A DNA stretch of 53,087 nt from BS750m-G62 sp964577175 (GCA_964577175.1 CAZNYC010000009.1:1-53087); one strand, 5' to 3'; shown: positions 1-9,206, counted from the stretch's first letter. The notes: generated by a model from the sequence alone, not told the origin. A program made the numbers and translations.

Positions 1-1
1 A

Positions 2-445
2 GCCCTGTGCGAGGACGTCGTCGGCCTCCTTCAGCACCAGGCCGGCGAGAAGGGCATCACGCTCGTCACCGCCTGTCACGTCGAGGAGGCCTGCGTCGAC
101 GAAGCCGCCATCCGCCGGTGCCTCATCAACCTCGTCGGCAACGCCATCGACGCCTGCGAGCCAGGCGGGCTCGTGCGGCTCGAGGCCCACCCCGACACCG
201 ATCCCACCCGCTTCCTCCTGCGCGTCCGCGACACCGGGTGCGGCATTGCGCCCGAGGACCGCGAGACGATCTTCGACCCGTTCTACTCGACCAAGGGCGG
301 CAAAGGAACGGGCCTCGGCCTGGCGGTCACACGCAAGACCGTCGAGGAACACCAGGGCGAAGTGCACGTGGAATCCATGCCCGGCGAGGGCACCACGTTC
401 TCGCTGGTCCTGCCGTTCGAACCCCCCGCGGATGCGGACGAGTGA
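2..445 (+). CDS. Sensor histidine kinase, C-terminal ATPase part (5' end outside window)
   Basis: This frame is open from the first bases and ends at a stop at 443-445, so only about the last 147 residues are present. They form a complete HATPase_c (GHKL) domain: an N-box (NLVGNAIDAC), a G1 box (DTGCGI), an F-box (FDPFYSTK) and a G2 box (GTGLGLAV). In this family the domain binds ATP and phosphorylates a histidine in an upstream dimerisation domain that lies outside the window, so the sensor input cannot be judged. The protein ends right after the ATPase fold, so it is not a hybrid kinase with a C-terminal receiver. A stand-alone receiver gene starts 148 bases downstream on the same strand and is the obvious partner candidate. 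Family assignment is firm; the signal sensed is unknown. Confidence 0.93.
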   Translation, partial: ALCEDVVGLLQHQAGEKGITLVTACHVEEACVDEAAIRRCLINLVGNAIDACEPGGLVRLEAHPDTDPTRFLLRVRDTGCGIAPEDRETIFDPFYSTKGGKGTGLGLAVTRKTVEEHQGEVHVESMPGEGTTFSLVLPFEPPADADE

Positions 446-593
446 GGCGGGCCCTGCGCACTGCATCCCTCTGCCCGGCCACCGCGGCGGACACCAAGGC
501 ACTGGACATCCGTCTGCGTCTGTGGTATGAGCCGAACGGTCGGCGTGCGGGCGGCCACGGCCGGGAAACCGGGTTCAGACGAAAGGACACCCC

Positions 594-983
594 ATGAGAC
601 AGGTGCTTGTCGTCGACGACGAAGCGGACGCCCGCGAGTTCGTGCGCGCCATCCTGGAACCCGAGGGCTGGGAAGTCCACACCGCCGAGGACGGGCAATC
701 GGGGATCGAAACGGCCAAGACCCTTCAGCCCGACCTCGTCGTGCTGGACGTCGAGATGCCCAACAAGAGCGGGTTCGAGGTCTTCAGCGAACTCATCCGG
801 ATGCCCGAAACCCGCGACGTCAAGACCGTCATGCTGACCGGCGTAGCCGACAAGGTCGGCATGCGCTTCTCGGCCGACGACATGGGCAACTTCCTCGGCC
901 GGGAACCCCACGCCTACGTTGAGAAACCGATCGACCCGGACACCTTCCTCCGCATCGTCAAAGACGTGACCTCGGGCGGGTGA
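594..983 (+). CDS. Stand-alone response regulator receiver protein (CheY-like)
   Basis: This is a 129-residue single-domain receiver. The N-terminal acidic pair (VVDDEAD), the phospho-acceptor aspartate in VVLDVEMP and the conserved lysine in YVEKPI near residue 113 are all visible, so it should be phosphorylatable. There is no DNA-binding or enzymatic output domain, so output is probably by protein-protein contact. A segment of about 20 residues between the Thr of VMLTG and the lysine (around FSADDMGNFLGREP) is longer than in CheY and may be a family-specific loop. The start is supported by AAAGGA about 8 bases upstream of the ATG. It follows a histidine kinase on the same strand, giving a probable two-component pair. 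The target is not evident. Confidence 0.93.
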   Translation: MRQVLVVDDEADAREFVRAILEPEGWEVHTAEDGQSGIETAKTLQPDLVVLDVEMPNKSGFEVFSELIRMPETRDVKTVMLTGVADKVGMRFSADDMGNFLGREPHAYVEKPIDPDTFLRIVKDVTSGG

Positions 984-989
984 CGGCGA

Positions 990-1221
990 AGGCCGTTTCA
1001 ATCGCGGTGGGTGCACAGACCCACCGCGCAAATGGCAGACTTAGAGCCTATCCGAATAACCCCTCGTCGGCCCGAGCCCGAACGAGGCGGCCGCAGGCAA
1101 GGAGGGCGAAGCAGGCAGCCCGTCTCCGGGTTGGCGATGCAGCCCGACGCCGGCTACGGTCGCCGCAGCCGGCCGAAGCCAGAGGGTGATTCGGATAGGC
1201 TCTTAGCGTTGTAGGGCTAAC
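990..1221. repeat. Dispersed hairpin element A, copy 1, split by element B
   Basis: This intergenic copy has a 10-bp perfect hairpin, CGCGGTGGGT / ACCCACCGCG, at 1003-1012 and 1019-1028. It is followed by the A-rich and GACTTA segment seen in the other copies, and it ends with a GCGTTGTAGGGCTAA-like tail at about 1206-1220. The left half of the full element is missing. Between GACTTA and the tail lies a separate inverted-repeat element at 1044-1202. Comparison with the copies at 36.8 and 38.4 kb shows the uninterrupted form. Confidence 0.75.
1044..1202. mobile_element. Element B1: short non-autonomous IS-like element (MITE) with TTA target duplication
   Basis: The ends are near-perfect inverted repeats: GAGCCTATCCGAATAACCC at 1044-1062 and, on the complementary strand, GAGCCTATCCGAATCACCC at 1184-1202 (18 of 19 match). 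TTA stands on both sides (1041-1043 and 1203-1205), and the element interrupts a hairpin repeat whose intact copies elsewhere read straight across one TTA, so the duplication is directly inferable. The 159-bp interior has no plausible transposase. Ends beginning GAG with a TNA-type 3-bp duplication fit the IS1031 group of the IS5 family. That affiliation is inference, because no autonomous partner is in the window. Confidence 0.72.
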
Positions 1222-1243
1222 CCATGACGCCCAATCCCCGTCG

Positions 1244-4200
1244 CTAAAGCCTGACATCGAGCGCCGGGGCGGCGAGGGCGTCGGCGGGGTCGAGGAGGGG
1301 CTCATCCGCCTCGGTCGTCGCGCCGGCGAGGCCGTCGGAGTCGGCCAGCACCGCCGCTTCGTCCGAGACCGTCACCTTGACCCACGTGTCGGTCGCATGG
1401 ATATGCGAGTCGATGATCGTGACGGCCATCGTGTGGGTGCCGGAGCCGTCGACCGTCACCTCGCCCGCGGTGAAGGTGTAATCGACCACGTCGACGCCGG
1501 CGTCGACGTGGACCGTCTGGACGGTGACGGCGTCGGCGGTGAAGGTGACCGCTTCGCTGAAGGTAATCTCGACCGTCTCGACGCCGAGGCCGGAGGGCTC
1601 GATGCCGCTCACGGTGCGGAGCGTGCGGCCGGCGTCGGGGTTCAGGGCGACGGTCGTGACGCGCGGCGGGATGGCCTCGTTGGGCGCGCCCGGGGTGCCG
1701 CCGGGATCATCGCTCGCCTCCCAGTGGGCGGGGTCGTTGGCGTAGAGGTCCGGGGCGATGCGCTCGAGCGACGGGCCGTCGCCGTCCGGCTCGGTGGGCC
1801 AGGGCGGGTCGTCGTCGTAAGTGATCTTCTCGATCTCGATGTACGGGACGTACGGGGCGGTCTGGCCGGGCGGGGGCTCGTTGATCTCCGGCTTGCCCGG
1901 CCGCGACAGCGCCACCCGCTCGCCCCCGTTGGAGAGACGCGTGTCGTTCTCGAACGGGCCGTAGATTTTCACGCTGTCGGGGATGAGGTAGGTCGAGCGG
2001 AAGGTGGCCGGTTCGATCGGGACCACGAGGGCGTACCCGCCCGCGGGGACGTAGGCGCCATCGACGGAACCGGCCGGGAACGTGAAGTCGACGCCGTCGG
2101 TCAGGGCCCAGCCGACGTCCATGTCCGGGTAGCCGTCGAGGTCGAAGTGCTGCCACAGGGGGACGGGGGCGTCGGTGCGGTTGTAGAGTTCGACGTATTC
2201 GTGGAGCGGTTCGGTAGGAGGATGGTACATGAGTTCGTTGAGGACGACGTCCGGGATGAACGGGCCGTCGTTGGCGGCCCCGGAGGTGGGGGCGCTGGTG
2301 AGGACGAAGTCCTTGCCGCCGGAGGGTTTGGCGAAGCGGCCGAGGGACTGGTCGCCGGGCGTGGCGCCGAAGTGTTCGTCCTCGCGGTACCCGCCGAGGT
2401 TCCAGTGGGCGGGCCAGTCGGCGGGCCCGCCGGCCAGGTGGATGTCGGCCTGCTCGACGGCGGCGGTCAGGTACACGTCCTCGCCGAACTCGCTGAAGGC
2501 GAAGGCGGTGTGCCGGCCGGGGTCGGGGGCCTCGGGACCGAAGTGGTCCCGCTCGTTCAGGACGAGGTACTCGCCGGGCGAGAGGACGGTGCCGCCGACG
2601 TAACCGGTGATTTCGTATTTGGCGAGGTCGGCCGGGTTGTCCGAGAGGAACCAGCCGGCCAGGTCGACCGGGTCGGCGGAGGCGTTGTAGAGTTCGACCC
2701 AGTCGCCGTCCGTCCCGTTGCTGTGGGCGAGGAGTTCGTTGACGACGACGGCGGCGGGGTCGATGCCGGTGTCGGCGGCGCCCGGGCTGCCGGCCACCTG
2801 CCAACTCGTCCGCCAGCCGTCGGCGGCGCTCCAGAGGGCGGGGTCCTGGGCGGGGTCGCGCGGCACCAGGGAGAAGCCGTCGCCGTCGGTCAGGCCGAAC
2901 CAGCCGTCCTTGAAGTCCACCGTCTGCACGACCTCGCCGAGAAGCGTCGAGAGGGTGACGGTCTCGCCGGCGTTGTTCAAGGCGGTCTGCCAGCGGAACT
3001 CGCCGAGGATGCGGTCGCTCGCCGCGGTGCCGTAACGCATCTCGAAGGCGTCGCGGTTGCGGACGACGAGGCCGAACTCACCCGGATCGAGCGCGAAGGT
3101 GGAGAACTCGAAGCGGAGGCCGTCGGCGAATCGGAGGCCGGCCAGGTTGACGGACTCGGCGGAGACGTTCTGGAGTTCGAGGAACTCGAAGTCGCCCGCA
3201 CTGCCGAAGCCGGCGAGCCACTCGTCGGCGGTGGGCGGAGCGGGGTTGTACATGAGTTCGGTCACGCGGACGCCGGGAGGCGTGTCGGGCACGAAGGTGG
3301 CCTCGACGAGGGCGGACCAGACGCCCTCCCCCGCATGGTACACGCGGGCCTTGACGTGGGTGGCGCCGTCCAGGGCGATGGGGCCGCTGTAGGGCGTTCC
3401 GACGATGCTGCCCGTGCCGTAGGCGCGCGGGTCCGTGCCGTCGAGCGTGTAGAAGACGGTGCCGGAGGCGTTCGGGTTGGTGATGGTGAGGTCGGCGCCG
3501 GTGTCGGGAATCTCACCGCCGAACTGGCTGAACTCGGGCCCGTAGAACGCCGAGCCGCTCACCTTGGGATACAGGTTGTACCCGAGGTACTGGTTGAGCA
3601 CGTTGCCGGTGCGGTAGGGGAAGTGGGTGGTCAGGAGGCGCTGCTGTTCGGGAATCCAGTGATCGTTGCGTGTATAGAGTTCGTAGGGACCGTTGCTGGA
3701 GGAATGGACGTCGCGTCGGTAATCGCCCCAGCGTGCGGACTCGCCGATGACGGCGAGGTCGAGGAGGTTACCGTAGTCCATCCACCGCTGCTCGGCGGCG
3801 TCGGGGGTGAGGGCGCCGCCGTTGAAGAGGTGCTTCTGGAGGCGGTCGGCGAAGAGGATGCGGAACTCCTCGCTCTGGCGCAGGTTGTGGAAGAGACGGC
3901 TGGGCCGGTCGTCGTTGTTGGTGCCGAGGACACTGGTGCCGACGTCCTCGAGGACGCGTTCGGCGTCCCAACTGTAGATGCGCCAGGGGGCGTCGTCGGG
4001 CCCGCCGCCGGCGGCCCGCCAGTTGTGGTGGTCCCAGTCCCGGTTGGCGCCGTAATGGTTGGCGATCATGTAGTCGGCGAGGCTGGTGACGTCAAGGCGC
4101 TGGCGAATCTGGTCGTACTCGGCCAGGGTGATCACGCCGTCGGCGGCGCTGTCGACCATGTTGTGCAGGTTGTTCCAGGACGTGCCGGTGCCGTCGATGA

Positions 4201-7200
4201 CGCTGCCGGCGTTGATGGCGTCGAGTTGGTCGTCGTCGCCGCCGTGGTACTCGGCGTAATGGCTGGCCTCCTGGCGTTCGTGGAGGTTGTAGACGCCCCA
4301 GTAGAGGCCGTCGAGGTAGAGGTGGACGTAGATGCCGTTGCCGGCGTCGAGGTGGCCCATGTCGATGAGGGTGTCGCGCATCCACTGGTCGCGGATGAGG
4401 GAGCCGCGGCTGCGCTGGCCGGAGTCCCAGTGGATCCAGGAGTTATTGAACATGGCCCTGAGTTGCAGGCTGTTGAACCGGTCGATGGGCCAGTCCTCGA
4501 ACAGCGAGGTCTCCAGGCGCCCCGGCCCGTACAGGTTGCGGAACCGCAGGCTCATCGAGTGCTTGGGGGCCTTGTAGGGGAGGCGGCTGGCGCCGCCCTG
4601 CATCTTCAGGCCGCAGTCCACCTGCCAGCCGCCGCTGCCGTCCGCGTAGAAGAGTTCGGCCGAGGCGGCCTTCTCCAGCGTCGTGCTGCCCGGGTTGGCG
4701 TACAGGCCGCTGCTGCCGAAGATGTCCTCCACCGGCAGGCCGATCGAGAGTGCCGGCAGTGCGGTCAGGGCCTCGATCATGTCGGCCTGGTAGGCGGGGT
4801 CGGTCGTGATCTCGGGGTCCATCTCGTAGTCGGTCCGGCCGCCATACCCCCACGTGCCGTCGGGGAACCCCGCGCCGTCCTGGGCGATCACGTCGGCGAG
4901 GAACAGGTACGTCTGCGTGTCCACGTTGCTGGGGATGTAGCCGGGCTTGTGGGCGACGGCCCGGAGGACGGTGGTGGTGTCGATGGTGATCGGCCCGGTG
5001 TACCGCTGGTCGGCGTCGCCCGGGTTGGGCTCGGAGCCGTCGACCGTCCAGTAGATGTCGGCGCCCGGCGTGTCGCAGGTGATCTCGACGGCGATGGGGT
5101 CGGTGTAGAAGCCGCGGTCGATGCTGAAGGCGGTGTCGTCGACGAGTCCGAGGGCGCCCTCGGCGTTCTCGGCGCCGGGGGTGGGGGTCGTCATGTACTG
5201 GTTCGGCGGGAGGCTGCTGCGGGCGACCATCTCGGGCACCAGGAGGAAGTCGGCGTCGGCGGCGGCCAGGTTCAGGCCGTGAATCGCCAGGACGTTGCTG
5301 CCGTCGTTCAGCACGTCGAGGATGAAGGGGCTGAGGTCGATCTCCTCGTACACGACGGCCTGGGCGTTCGGATGTTCGGCGGTGGCGGTGGAATCCCAGG
5401 CGGGCGTGGCCGGCGCGTTCCGCGACGCCACCTCCGCGCCGTTCAGGTAGGCGATGAACCCGTCGTCGTACTTCATCCGCAGGATCAGGGTGTCGACGGG
5501 AGGCAGGTCGTCGCCGGCGAAGGTCATGCGGCACCAGAGGGAGGCGTTGGTGCCCTGCATGGCCTCGCCCACGTCGGTCTCGATGAGGGCGTCGAAGGCC
5601 GGGTCGCCGGCGCTGAACCCGACGCCCGTGAAGGCGGTGAGGATTTCGCCGAACGGGACGGTCAGGCCGGGGTTCTGGACGCCCTGGCTGCCGGCCTCGT
5701 CGCGGGCGAAGTCGTCGGCGCCGTCGGTGTCCGTGTCGCCGCTGCGCTTGAGCCAGTAGGTGGGCCCGGAGGGGGCGATCTCCGTCAGGCGGACGCCCGA
5801 CAGTCCGTAGCCCTTCGACCCGTCGGCCATGCCCGACGGCTCGACCGCCGTCGGAATCGGGCCGGTGTACTGGGCGGAGACGACGTCGAAGACGCCGTCG
5901 GCGCCGGGGTCGATGCCGGTCCAGGCGGCGACGAAGCCCTGGTCGGCAAGGTTGTTCTCGCCGGCCCAGAAGGCGACCTGGTTCGGCGCCAGGCCGTCGG
6001 TCACGACGCCGATGCCCGTGGAATGGGCCGGCGTGAAGGCTTCCGCCCCGTCCAGGGTGACGAGCGTCCAGCGGTCGTGATACCCGCCGCCCCGGACGGC
6101 CGTGCCCGTGAAGTCGTAGGTCACGACGTCGCCGGTGTCGAGGCCGGAGAAGGTGTGCGTCAGGCTCTGACTGTAACTCGCACGGATTTCGATACTGGAA
6201 TTCGTAGCGGAACCCAGGTCGACGTACCCGTTGAAGACGTCGTAGGCGTCGGTGCCCGGGGCGGGGTTCGACTGCGACCCCGCGTAGTTCAGCCCGCCGC
6301 TGTCCGAGACGGTCAGCGTGACGGCCGTGTCGGCGCCGGTGTCGATGTCGCTCAGGTACCCCGACGCCGTTCCGATGGCGGCATACGTGGTCGTATTCGC
6401 GTGCGTGCCGGCACCGGCAATGTGATCGTTGTACGCGGTGAAACCGGCGTCCGGCACGCCGGTGTCCGAGCCGACTGGGGCCCCGTCTCCGCTCCAGGCA
6501 TCGTCCACGGTGACGCCGGCGAAGGCGCCGTAGTCAAACGCGACGGCGTCAATCTCGGCCGCGGTGTAGCCCCAGGCGACGTAATCCATCACCCCGCCGG
6601 CGTCGTCGAGGACGGCGACCCAGCCGGGGCCCTCGGCGTCCCACGGGATCGCCTCGCCCCAGTAGTGGCCGGCGTCGCCAGCGTCGTCGGTGCGGTAGAG
6701 GACCTCGCCGGCGGCGACGGAGCCGGGCAGGGGCCAGCCGGTGGCGAGAACATCGCTCGCGCCCGCGTCGGGGTCGTTGACGACGACGGTCCAGCCGGCG
6801 GTGTCGATGGCGGCGTCGGAGACGTTCTGGAGTTCGACGAACGACGTGCCGCCGCCGGTGCGGACCTCCGTGACGAGCAGGCCGGCCAGCCCCTCGCTGA
6901 CCGTCGTCGCCCAGCCGCTGTCGTCGTAAAGCGGATCGGTCCAGGCCGTGGCGTCCTCGCCGGGCGTCGGCACGTGCCAGGTCACCGCGTGGCCGGGTGA
7001 CACCAGGTCGTACCACTCGACCTCGGTGTCCGGCAAGCCGTACGACACGTCCTCCACCTGCTCGGGGAATTCGGGGGCGAACTCGTGCAGGATGTCGCCC
7101 GCGTCGGGATTCGGGTCCGGCCCGAGCAGGGCCAGGTACTCGCCGTCGCCGTCGAGTTTGAAGTTGCAGTGGAAGTCGTCCGGGTGCTCGGGGTCCGGGT

Positions 7201-7543
7201 GATGCGGGTCGCCGGTCAACTTCGAGGCGTAGACGAGGAGGTACCCGCCGGCGGGGAGGGTGGTCAGCGCGGCTTCGTCGTCCGGGAAGGTCCACTGGGC
7301 CAGGTCGCCGTCGTCGTCGGTCAGGTGGTAGCCGGCGAGGTCGATGGCACTGCCGGTGGGGTTGTGGATTTCGATCCAGTCCCAGTCGGTCTCGGTGAGG
7401 GTGGGGTGGTCGGGGTAGACGTCCTGGCCGTTGACGGCCAGGAACTCGCTGATGACTGGGTGGGACTCCAGGAGGAGCCTGGGCTCCATGCTTTCAAAAA
7501 AGGGCCCTTGGCGGGCCGCTGAGGGGTGGCCGGGCGGTGTCAC
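1244..7543 (-). CDS. Giant LEPR-XLL lamin-tail / CotH-kinase surface protein
   Basis: This 2,099-residue exported protein starts at GTG with GAAAGGA just upstream. Residues about 19-25 carry MEPRLLL, the N-terminal LEPR-XLL-type motif found on large planctomycete surface proteins. The rest is modular: lamin-tail domains near residues 28-140 and 220-330, a chitobiase C-terminal-like repeat (YWTVDGSEPNPGD) at about 820-870, a CotH-kinase-like domain at about 935-1200 with WDHHN and SWDAE motifs, a second chitobiase-like repeat (YTLDGTDP), then three more lamin-tail domains, each opening with a pattern such as VVxNEL or VTELMYNP. The tail resembles a bacterial Ig-like domain. CotH kinases phosphorylate secreted proteins in Bacillus; lamin-tail domains are thought to bind extracellular polymers or DNA. 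A cell-surface or matrix role is inferred. It has its own strong promoter at 7621-7649. Confidence 0.88.
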   Translation of the reverse strand: MTPPGHPSAARQGPFFESMEPRLLLESHPVISEFLAVNGQDVYPDHPTLTETDWDWIEIHNPTGSAIDLAGYHLTDDDGDLAQWTFPDDEAALTTLPAGGYLLVYASKLTGDPHHPDPEHPDDFHCNFKLDGDGEYLALLGPDPNPDAGDILHEFAPEFPEQVEDVSYGLPDTEVEWYDLVSPGHAVTWHVPTPGEDATAWTDPLYDDSGWATTVSEGLAGLLVTEVRTGGGTSFVELQNVSDAAIDTAGWTVVVNDPDAGASDVLATGWPLPGSVAAGEVLYRTDDAGDAGHYWGEAIPWDAEGPGWVAVLDDAGGVMDYVAWGYTAAEIDAVAFDYGAFAGVTVDDAWSGDGAPVGSDTGVPDAGFTAYNDHIAGAGTHANTTTYAAIGTASGYLSDIDTGADTAVTLTVSDSGGLNYAGSQSNPAPGTDAYDVFNGYVDLGSATNSSIEIRASYSQSLTHTFSGLDTGDVVTYDFTGTAVRGGGYHDRWTLVTLDGAEAFTPAHSTGIGVVTDGLAPNQVAFWAGENNLADQGFVAAWTGIDPGADGVFDVVSAQYTGPIPTAVEPSGMADGSKGYGLSGVRLTEIAPSGPTYWLKRSGDTDTDGADDFARDEAGSQGVQNPGLTVPFGEILTAFTGVGFSAGDPAFDALIETDVGEAMQGTNASLWCRMTFAGDDLPPVDTLILRMKYDDGFIAYLNGAEVASRNAPATPAWDSTATAEHPNAQAVVYEEIDLSPFILDVLNDGSNVLAIHGLNLAAADADFLLVPEMVARSSLPPNQYMTTPTPGAENAEGALGLVDDTAFSIDRGFYTDPIAVEITCDTPGADIYWTVDGSEPNPGDADQRYTGPITIDTTTVLRAVAHKPGYIPSNVDTQTYLFLADVIAQDGAGFPDGTWGYGGRTDYEMDPEITTDPAYQADMIEALTALPALSIGLPVEDIFGSSGLYANPGSTTLEKAASAELFYADGSGGWQVDCGLKMQGGASRLPYKAPKHSMSLRFRNLYGPGRLETSLFEDWPIDRFNSLQLRAMFNNSWIHWDSGQRSRGSLIRDQWMRDTLIDMGHLDAGNGIYVHLYLDGLYWGVYNLHERQEASHYAEYHGGDDDQLDAINAGSVIDGTGTSWNNLHNMVDSAADGVITLAEYDQIRQRLDVTSLADYMIANHYGANRDWDHHNWRAAGGGPDDAPWRIYSWDAERVLEDVGTSVLGTNNDDRPSRLFHNLRQSEEFRILFADRLQKHLFNGGALTPDAAEQRWMDYGNLLDLAVIGESARWGDYRRDVHSSSNGPYELYTRNDHWIPEQQRLLTTHFPYRTGNVLNQYLGYNLYPKVSGSAFYGPEFSQFGGEIPDTGADLTITNPNASGTVFYTLDGTDPRAYGTGSIVGTPYSGPIALDGATHVKARVYHAGEGVWSALVEATFVPDTPPGVRVTELMYNPAPPTADEWLAGFGSAGDFEFLELQNVSAESVNLAGLRFADGLRFEFSTFALDPGEFGLVVRNRDAFEMRYGTAASDRILGEFRWQTALNNAGETVTLSTLLGEVVQTVDFKDGWFGLTDGDGFSLVPRDPAQDPALWSAADGWRTSWQVAGSPGAADTGIDPAAVVVNELLAHSNGTDGDWVELYNASADPVDLAGWFLSDNPADLAKYEITGYVGGTVLSPGEYLVLNERDHFGPEAPDPGRHTAFAFSEFGEDVYLTAAVEQADIHLAGGPADWPAHWNLGGYREDEHFGATPGDQSLGRFAKPSGGKDFVLTSAPTSGAANDGPFIPDVVLNELMYHPPTEPLHEYVELYNRTDAPVPLWQHFDLDGYPDMDVGWALTDGVDFTFPAGSVDGAYVPAGGYALVVPIEPATFRSTYLIPDSVKIYGPFENDTRLSNGGERVALSRPGKPEINEPPPGQTAPYVPYIEIEKITYDDDPPWPTEPDGDGPSLERIAPDLYANDPAHWEASDDPGGTPGAPNEAIPPRVTTVALNPDAGRTLRTVSGIEPSGLGVETVEITFSEAVTFTADAVTVQTVHVDAGVDVVDYTFTAGEVTVDGSGTHTMAVTIIDSHIHATDTWVKVTVSDEAAVLADSDGLAGATTEADEPLLDPADALAAPALDVRL

Positions 7544-7620
7544 GCGTTCCGTCCTTTCGAGGGGGCGCAGGGGAAACAGACCGGGGACAGCGTTTCTTCC
7601 GACGTATATTTCACCTTAAT

Positions 7621-7649
7621 AGTATACCCCAAAATCCTCGAGAGGTCAA
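7621..7649 (-). promoter_or_regulatory. Sigma-70-type promoter of the giant surface protein gene
   Basis: On the minus strand TTGACC (7644-7649) is followed after 17 bases by TATACT (7621-7626), inside an unusually AT-rich patch. It would give a 5' leader of about 70 bases to the GTG start at 7543. This is one of the best sigma-70-like matches in the window. Confidence 0.7.
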
Positions 7650-7663
7650 ACCGGAGCGGCCGT

Positions 7664-7802
7664 CTAACACGACAACGCCCAGTCGGCATTTGGGGCGGTG
7701 GGTCGGAGCCTGTCCCGACCGGAGCGGAGGGGGAACCCCCGGCGCTCGAAACGGCCTTTTCAGGGCTGCGGGGCGGGTGCGCCAGACCCGCCGCGCGCAA
7801 GA
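7664..7802 (-). repeat. Dispersed hairpin element A, copy 2, with variant inner hairpin
   Basis: The 334-base gap 7544-7877 holds the promoter at 7621-7649 and this repeat. It is in reverse orientation relative to the copies at 12.9 and 38.4 kb: it begins with CACGACAACGC (7668-7678) and ends in GCGGGT...ACCCGC-type hairpin sequence near 7770-7795. The second hairpin of the consensus is replaced by other inverted repeats, GGGGG/CCCCC at about 7730-7740 and GGTCGG/CCGACC at about 7700-7725. Confidence 0.62.
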
Positions 7803-7877
7803 GGGGCCTGCGTGAAGCGGGGTGGTTACGGAGACCCGCCGCGCGGGGAACACGCGACCAGCCAAGGCCGAACAGCC

Positions 7878-9206
7878 CTACACCCAGCCCATGTCGTCGC
7901 GGGGCGCGAGGCGGCGCATGAAGAGGCTCTGGTTGGCCGCCTCGTCGTTCGTGATCTCCATCTTTTCGGCGTCCCACTCGAGCGTCCGGCCGGGGTGCAG
8001 CAGGGCCACGTCGCCGAGAACGATGATCTCCGACAGCGGCCCGGCGTAGGAGAACGGACTCATGGCCGTATCCTCGCCTTTGCACGCGAGGGTCCAGTTC
8101 TGGAAGTGGCTCCGACCCTTGCATCGGAACGCCTTCTTGGGCGGCCGAGGCGTTTCCTTCATGACCGATTCGGGGATGATCCGCCCGCCCTGGCTGTGGC
8201 TGCCCGCCAGGATGGACGCGTGCTCGCCCACGAGGACCGACCCGCTCGTGACCGGCTTGCGGTCCTTCTCGAGGTGCTTCGGCCAGGGGAACTCGATACC
8301 GGGGCCGAGGTAGTATTTCATGGTGACGGGCGGCGCCTCGCCCCGGGCACCGAACTCCCACGTGATGACGCCGGCACGCGGCAGGGAACCCGGGTAGGCA
8401 GGCTTCGGCACGTCGGCCCGGACGCTGAGCGGCACCCGCAGGTCCAGGGCGTAGTAGCCGGGATCGAGGATGTGGGCGCCCATGTCGCCCACCGCCCCGC
8501 TGAAGTGGCTGTACCGGATCCACTCCCGGTTCATGTAACTCGTGCTGAACGGGATCTTCGCGGCACGGTTCAGGTACAGGTTCCAGTCGAGCGTCGGGGG
8601 CGGGTCGGTGGGTTCGGCCAGGGGCTTGTCGGTCCAGTAGTTCTTGCGGGAGTAGGCGACGACCTCCCGGATGGGGCCGACCGAGCCGGCCAGTCCCCAA
8701 TCCCGGATGTTCGCCGAACTGCTGCTCGAGTGCCCCTGGTGCCCCATCTGCGTGACCACGTCGTGCTTCTTCGATTCCGCCGTCAGCAGCCGCACCTCGT
8801 TCACCGTATGGCACAGGGGTTTCTGGCAATAAACGTGTTTGCCCCTCCGGATGAAGTACGTGGCGATGGCGTAGTGGGCGTGCTCGGGCGTGGCGATGTG
8901 GACCGCGTCGATGTCCTTGCCGATCTTATCGAACATGACGCGGTAGTCGGTCCAGAGTTTGACGCCCTTCAGGCGATCGAACCGCGCGACGTGCTTCGTG
9001 TGCCACGCCTCGTCCACGTCGCACAGGGCGACGACGTTTTCGAGCCGGGCGATGGTGTAGGCGTCGGCTGAACCCATTCGCCCGACGCCCACGCAGGCGA
9101 CGTTCAGCCGGTTACTGGGCGCCGGGCCCGCCCGGACGACGGTCGGGGCCACGGCCGCAGCGGCCAGGGCGCTCTTCAGGAAGGTGCGGCGTTTGAGGGA
9201 TCGCAT
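7878..9206 (-). CDS. Tat-exported Gfo/Idh/MocA family NAD(P)-dependent oxidoreductase
   Basis: The ATG at 9206, with GAGG about 12 bases upstream, gives 442 residues; the longer open frame upstream is out-of-gene read-through. Residues 5-12 (KRRTFLKS) are a twin-arginine signal followed by an Ala-rich hydrophobic stretch, so the protein is exported folded. A Rossmann fold follows (VACVGVGRMG at about 34-43, then VVALCDVD), and then QKPL, the Gfo/Idh/MocA counterpart of the EKP motif. The C-terminal half is the usual alpha/beta substrate domain with GAVGDMGAHILD. These enzymes oxidise or epimerise sugars and related polyols; planctomycetes have many exported paralogues. The exact substrate is unknown. 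It lies downstream of the propeller gene at 9383-12655 on the same strand, separated by 176 bases containing a hairpin, so co-transcription is possible but not shown. Confidence 0.92.
   Translation of the reverse strand: MRSLKRRTFLKSALAAAAVAPTVVRAGPAPSNRLNVACVGVGRMGSADAYTIARLENVVALCDVDEAWHTKHVARFDRLKGVKLWTDYRVMFDKIGKDIDAVHIATPEHAHYAIATYFIRRGKHVYCQKPLCHTVNEVRLLTAESKKHDVVTQMGHQGHSSSSSANIRDWGLAGSVGPIREVVAYSRKNYWTDKPLAEPTDPPPTLDWNLYLNRAAKIPFSTSYMNREWIRYSHFSGAVGDMGAHILDPGYYALDLRVPLSVRADVPKPAYPGSLPRAGVITWEFGARGEAPPVTMKYYLGPGIEFPWPKHLEKDRKPVTSGSVLVGEHASILAGSHSQGGRIIPESVMKETPRPPKKAFRCKGRSHFQNWTLACKGEDTAMSPFSYAGPLSEIIVLGDVALLHPGRTLEWDAEKMEITNDEAANQSLFMRRLAPRDDMGWV

Noticed and set aside
1397..7000. 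1,867-codon plus-strand open frame opposite the giant surface protein gene
   Set aside because: Composition is Val/Gly/Asp/Arg-rich without any domain, and the minus-strand frame carries clear domains; at this GC content the opposite strand stays open by codon bias.
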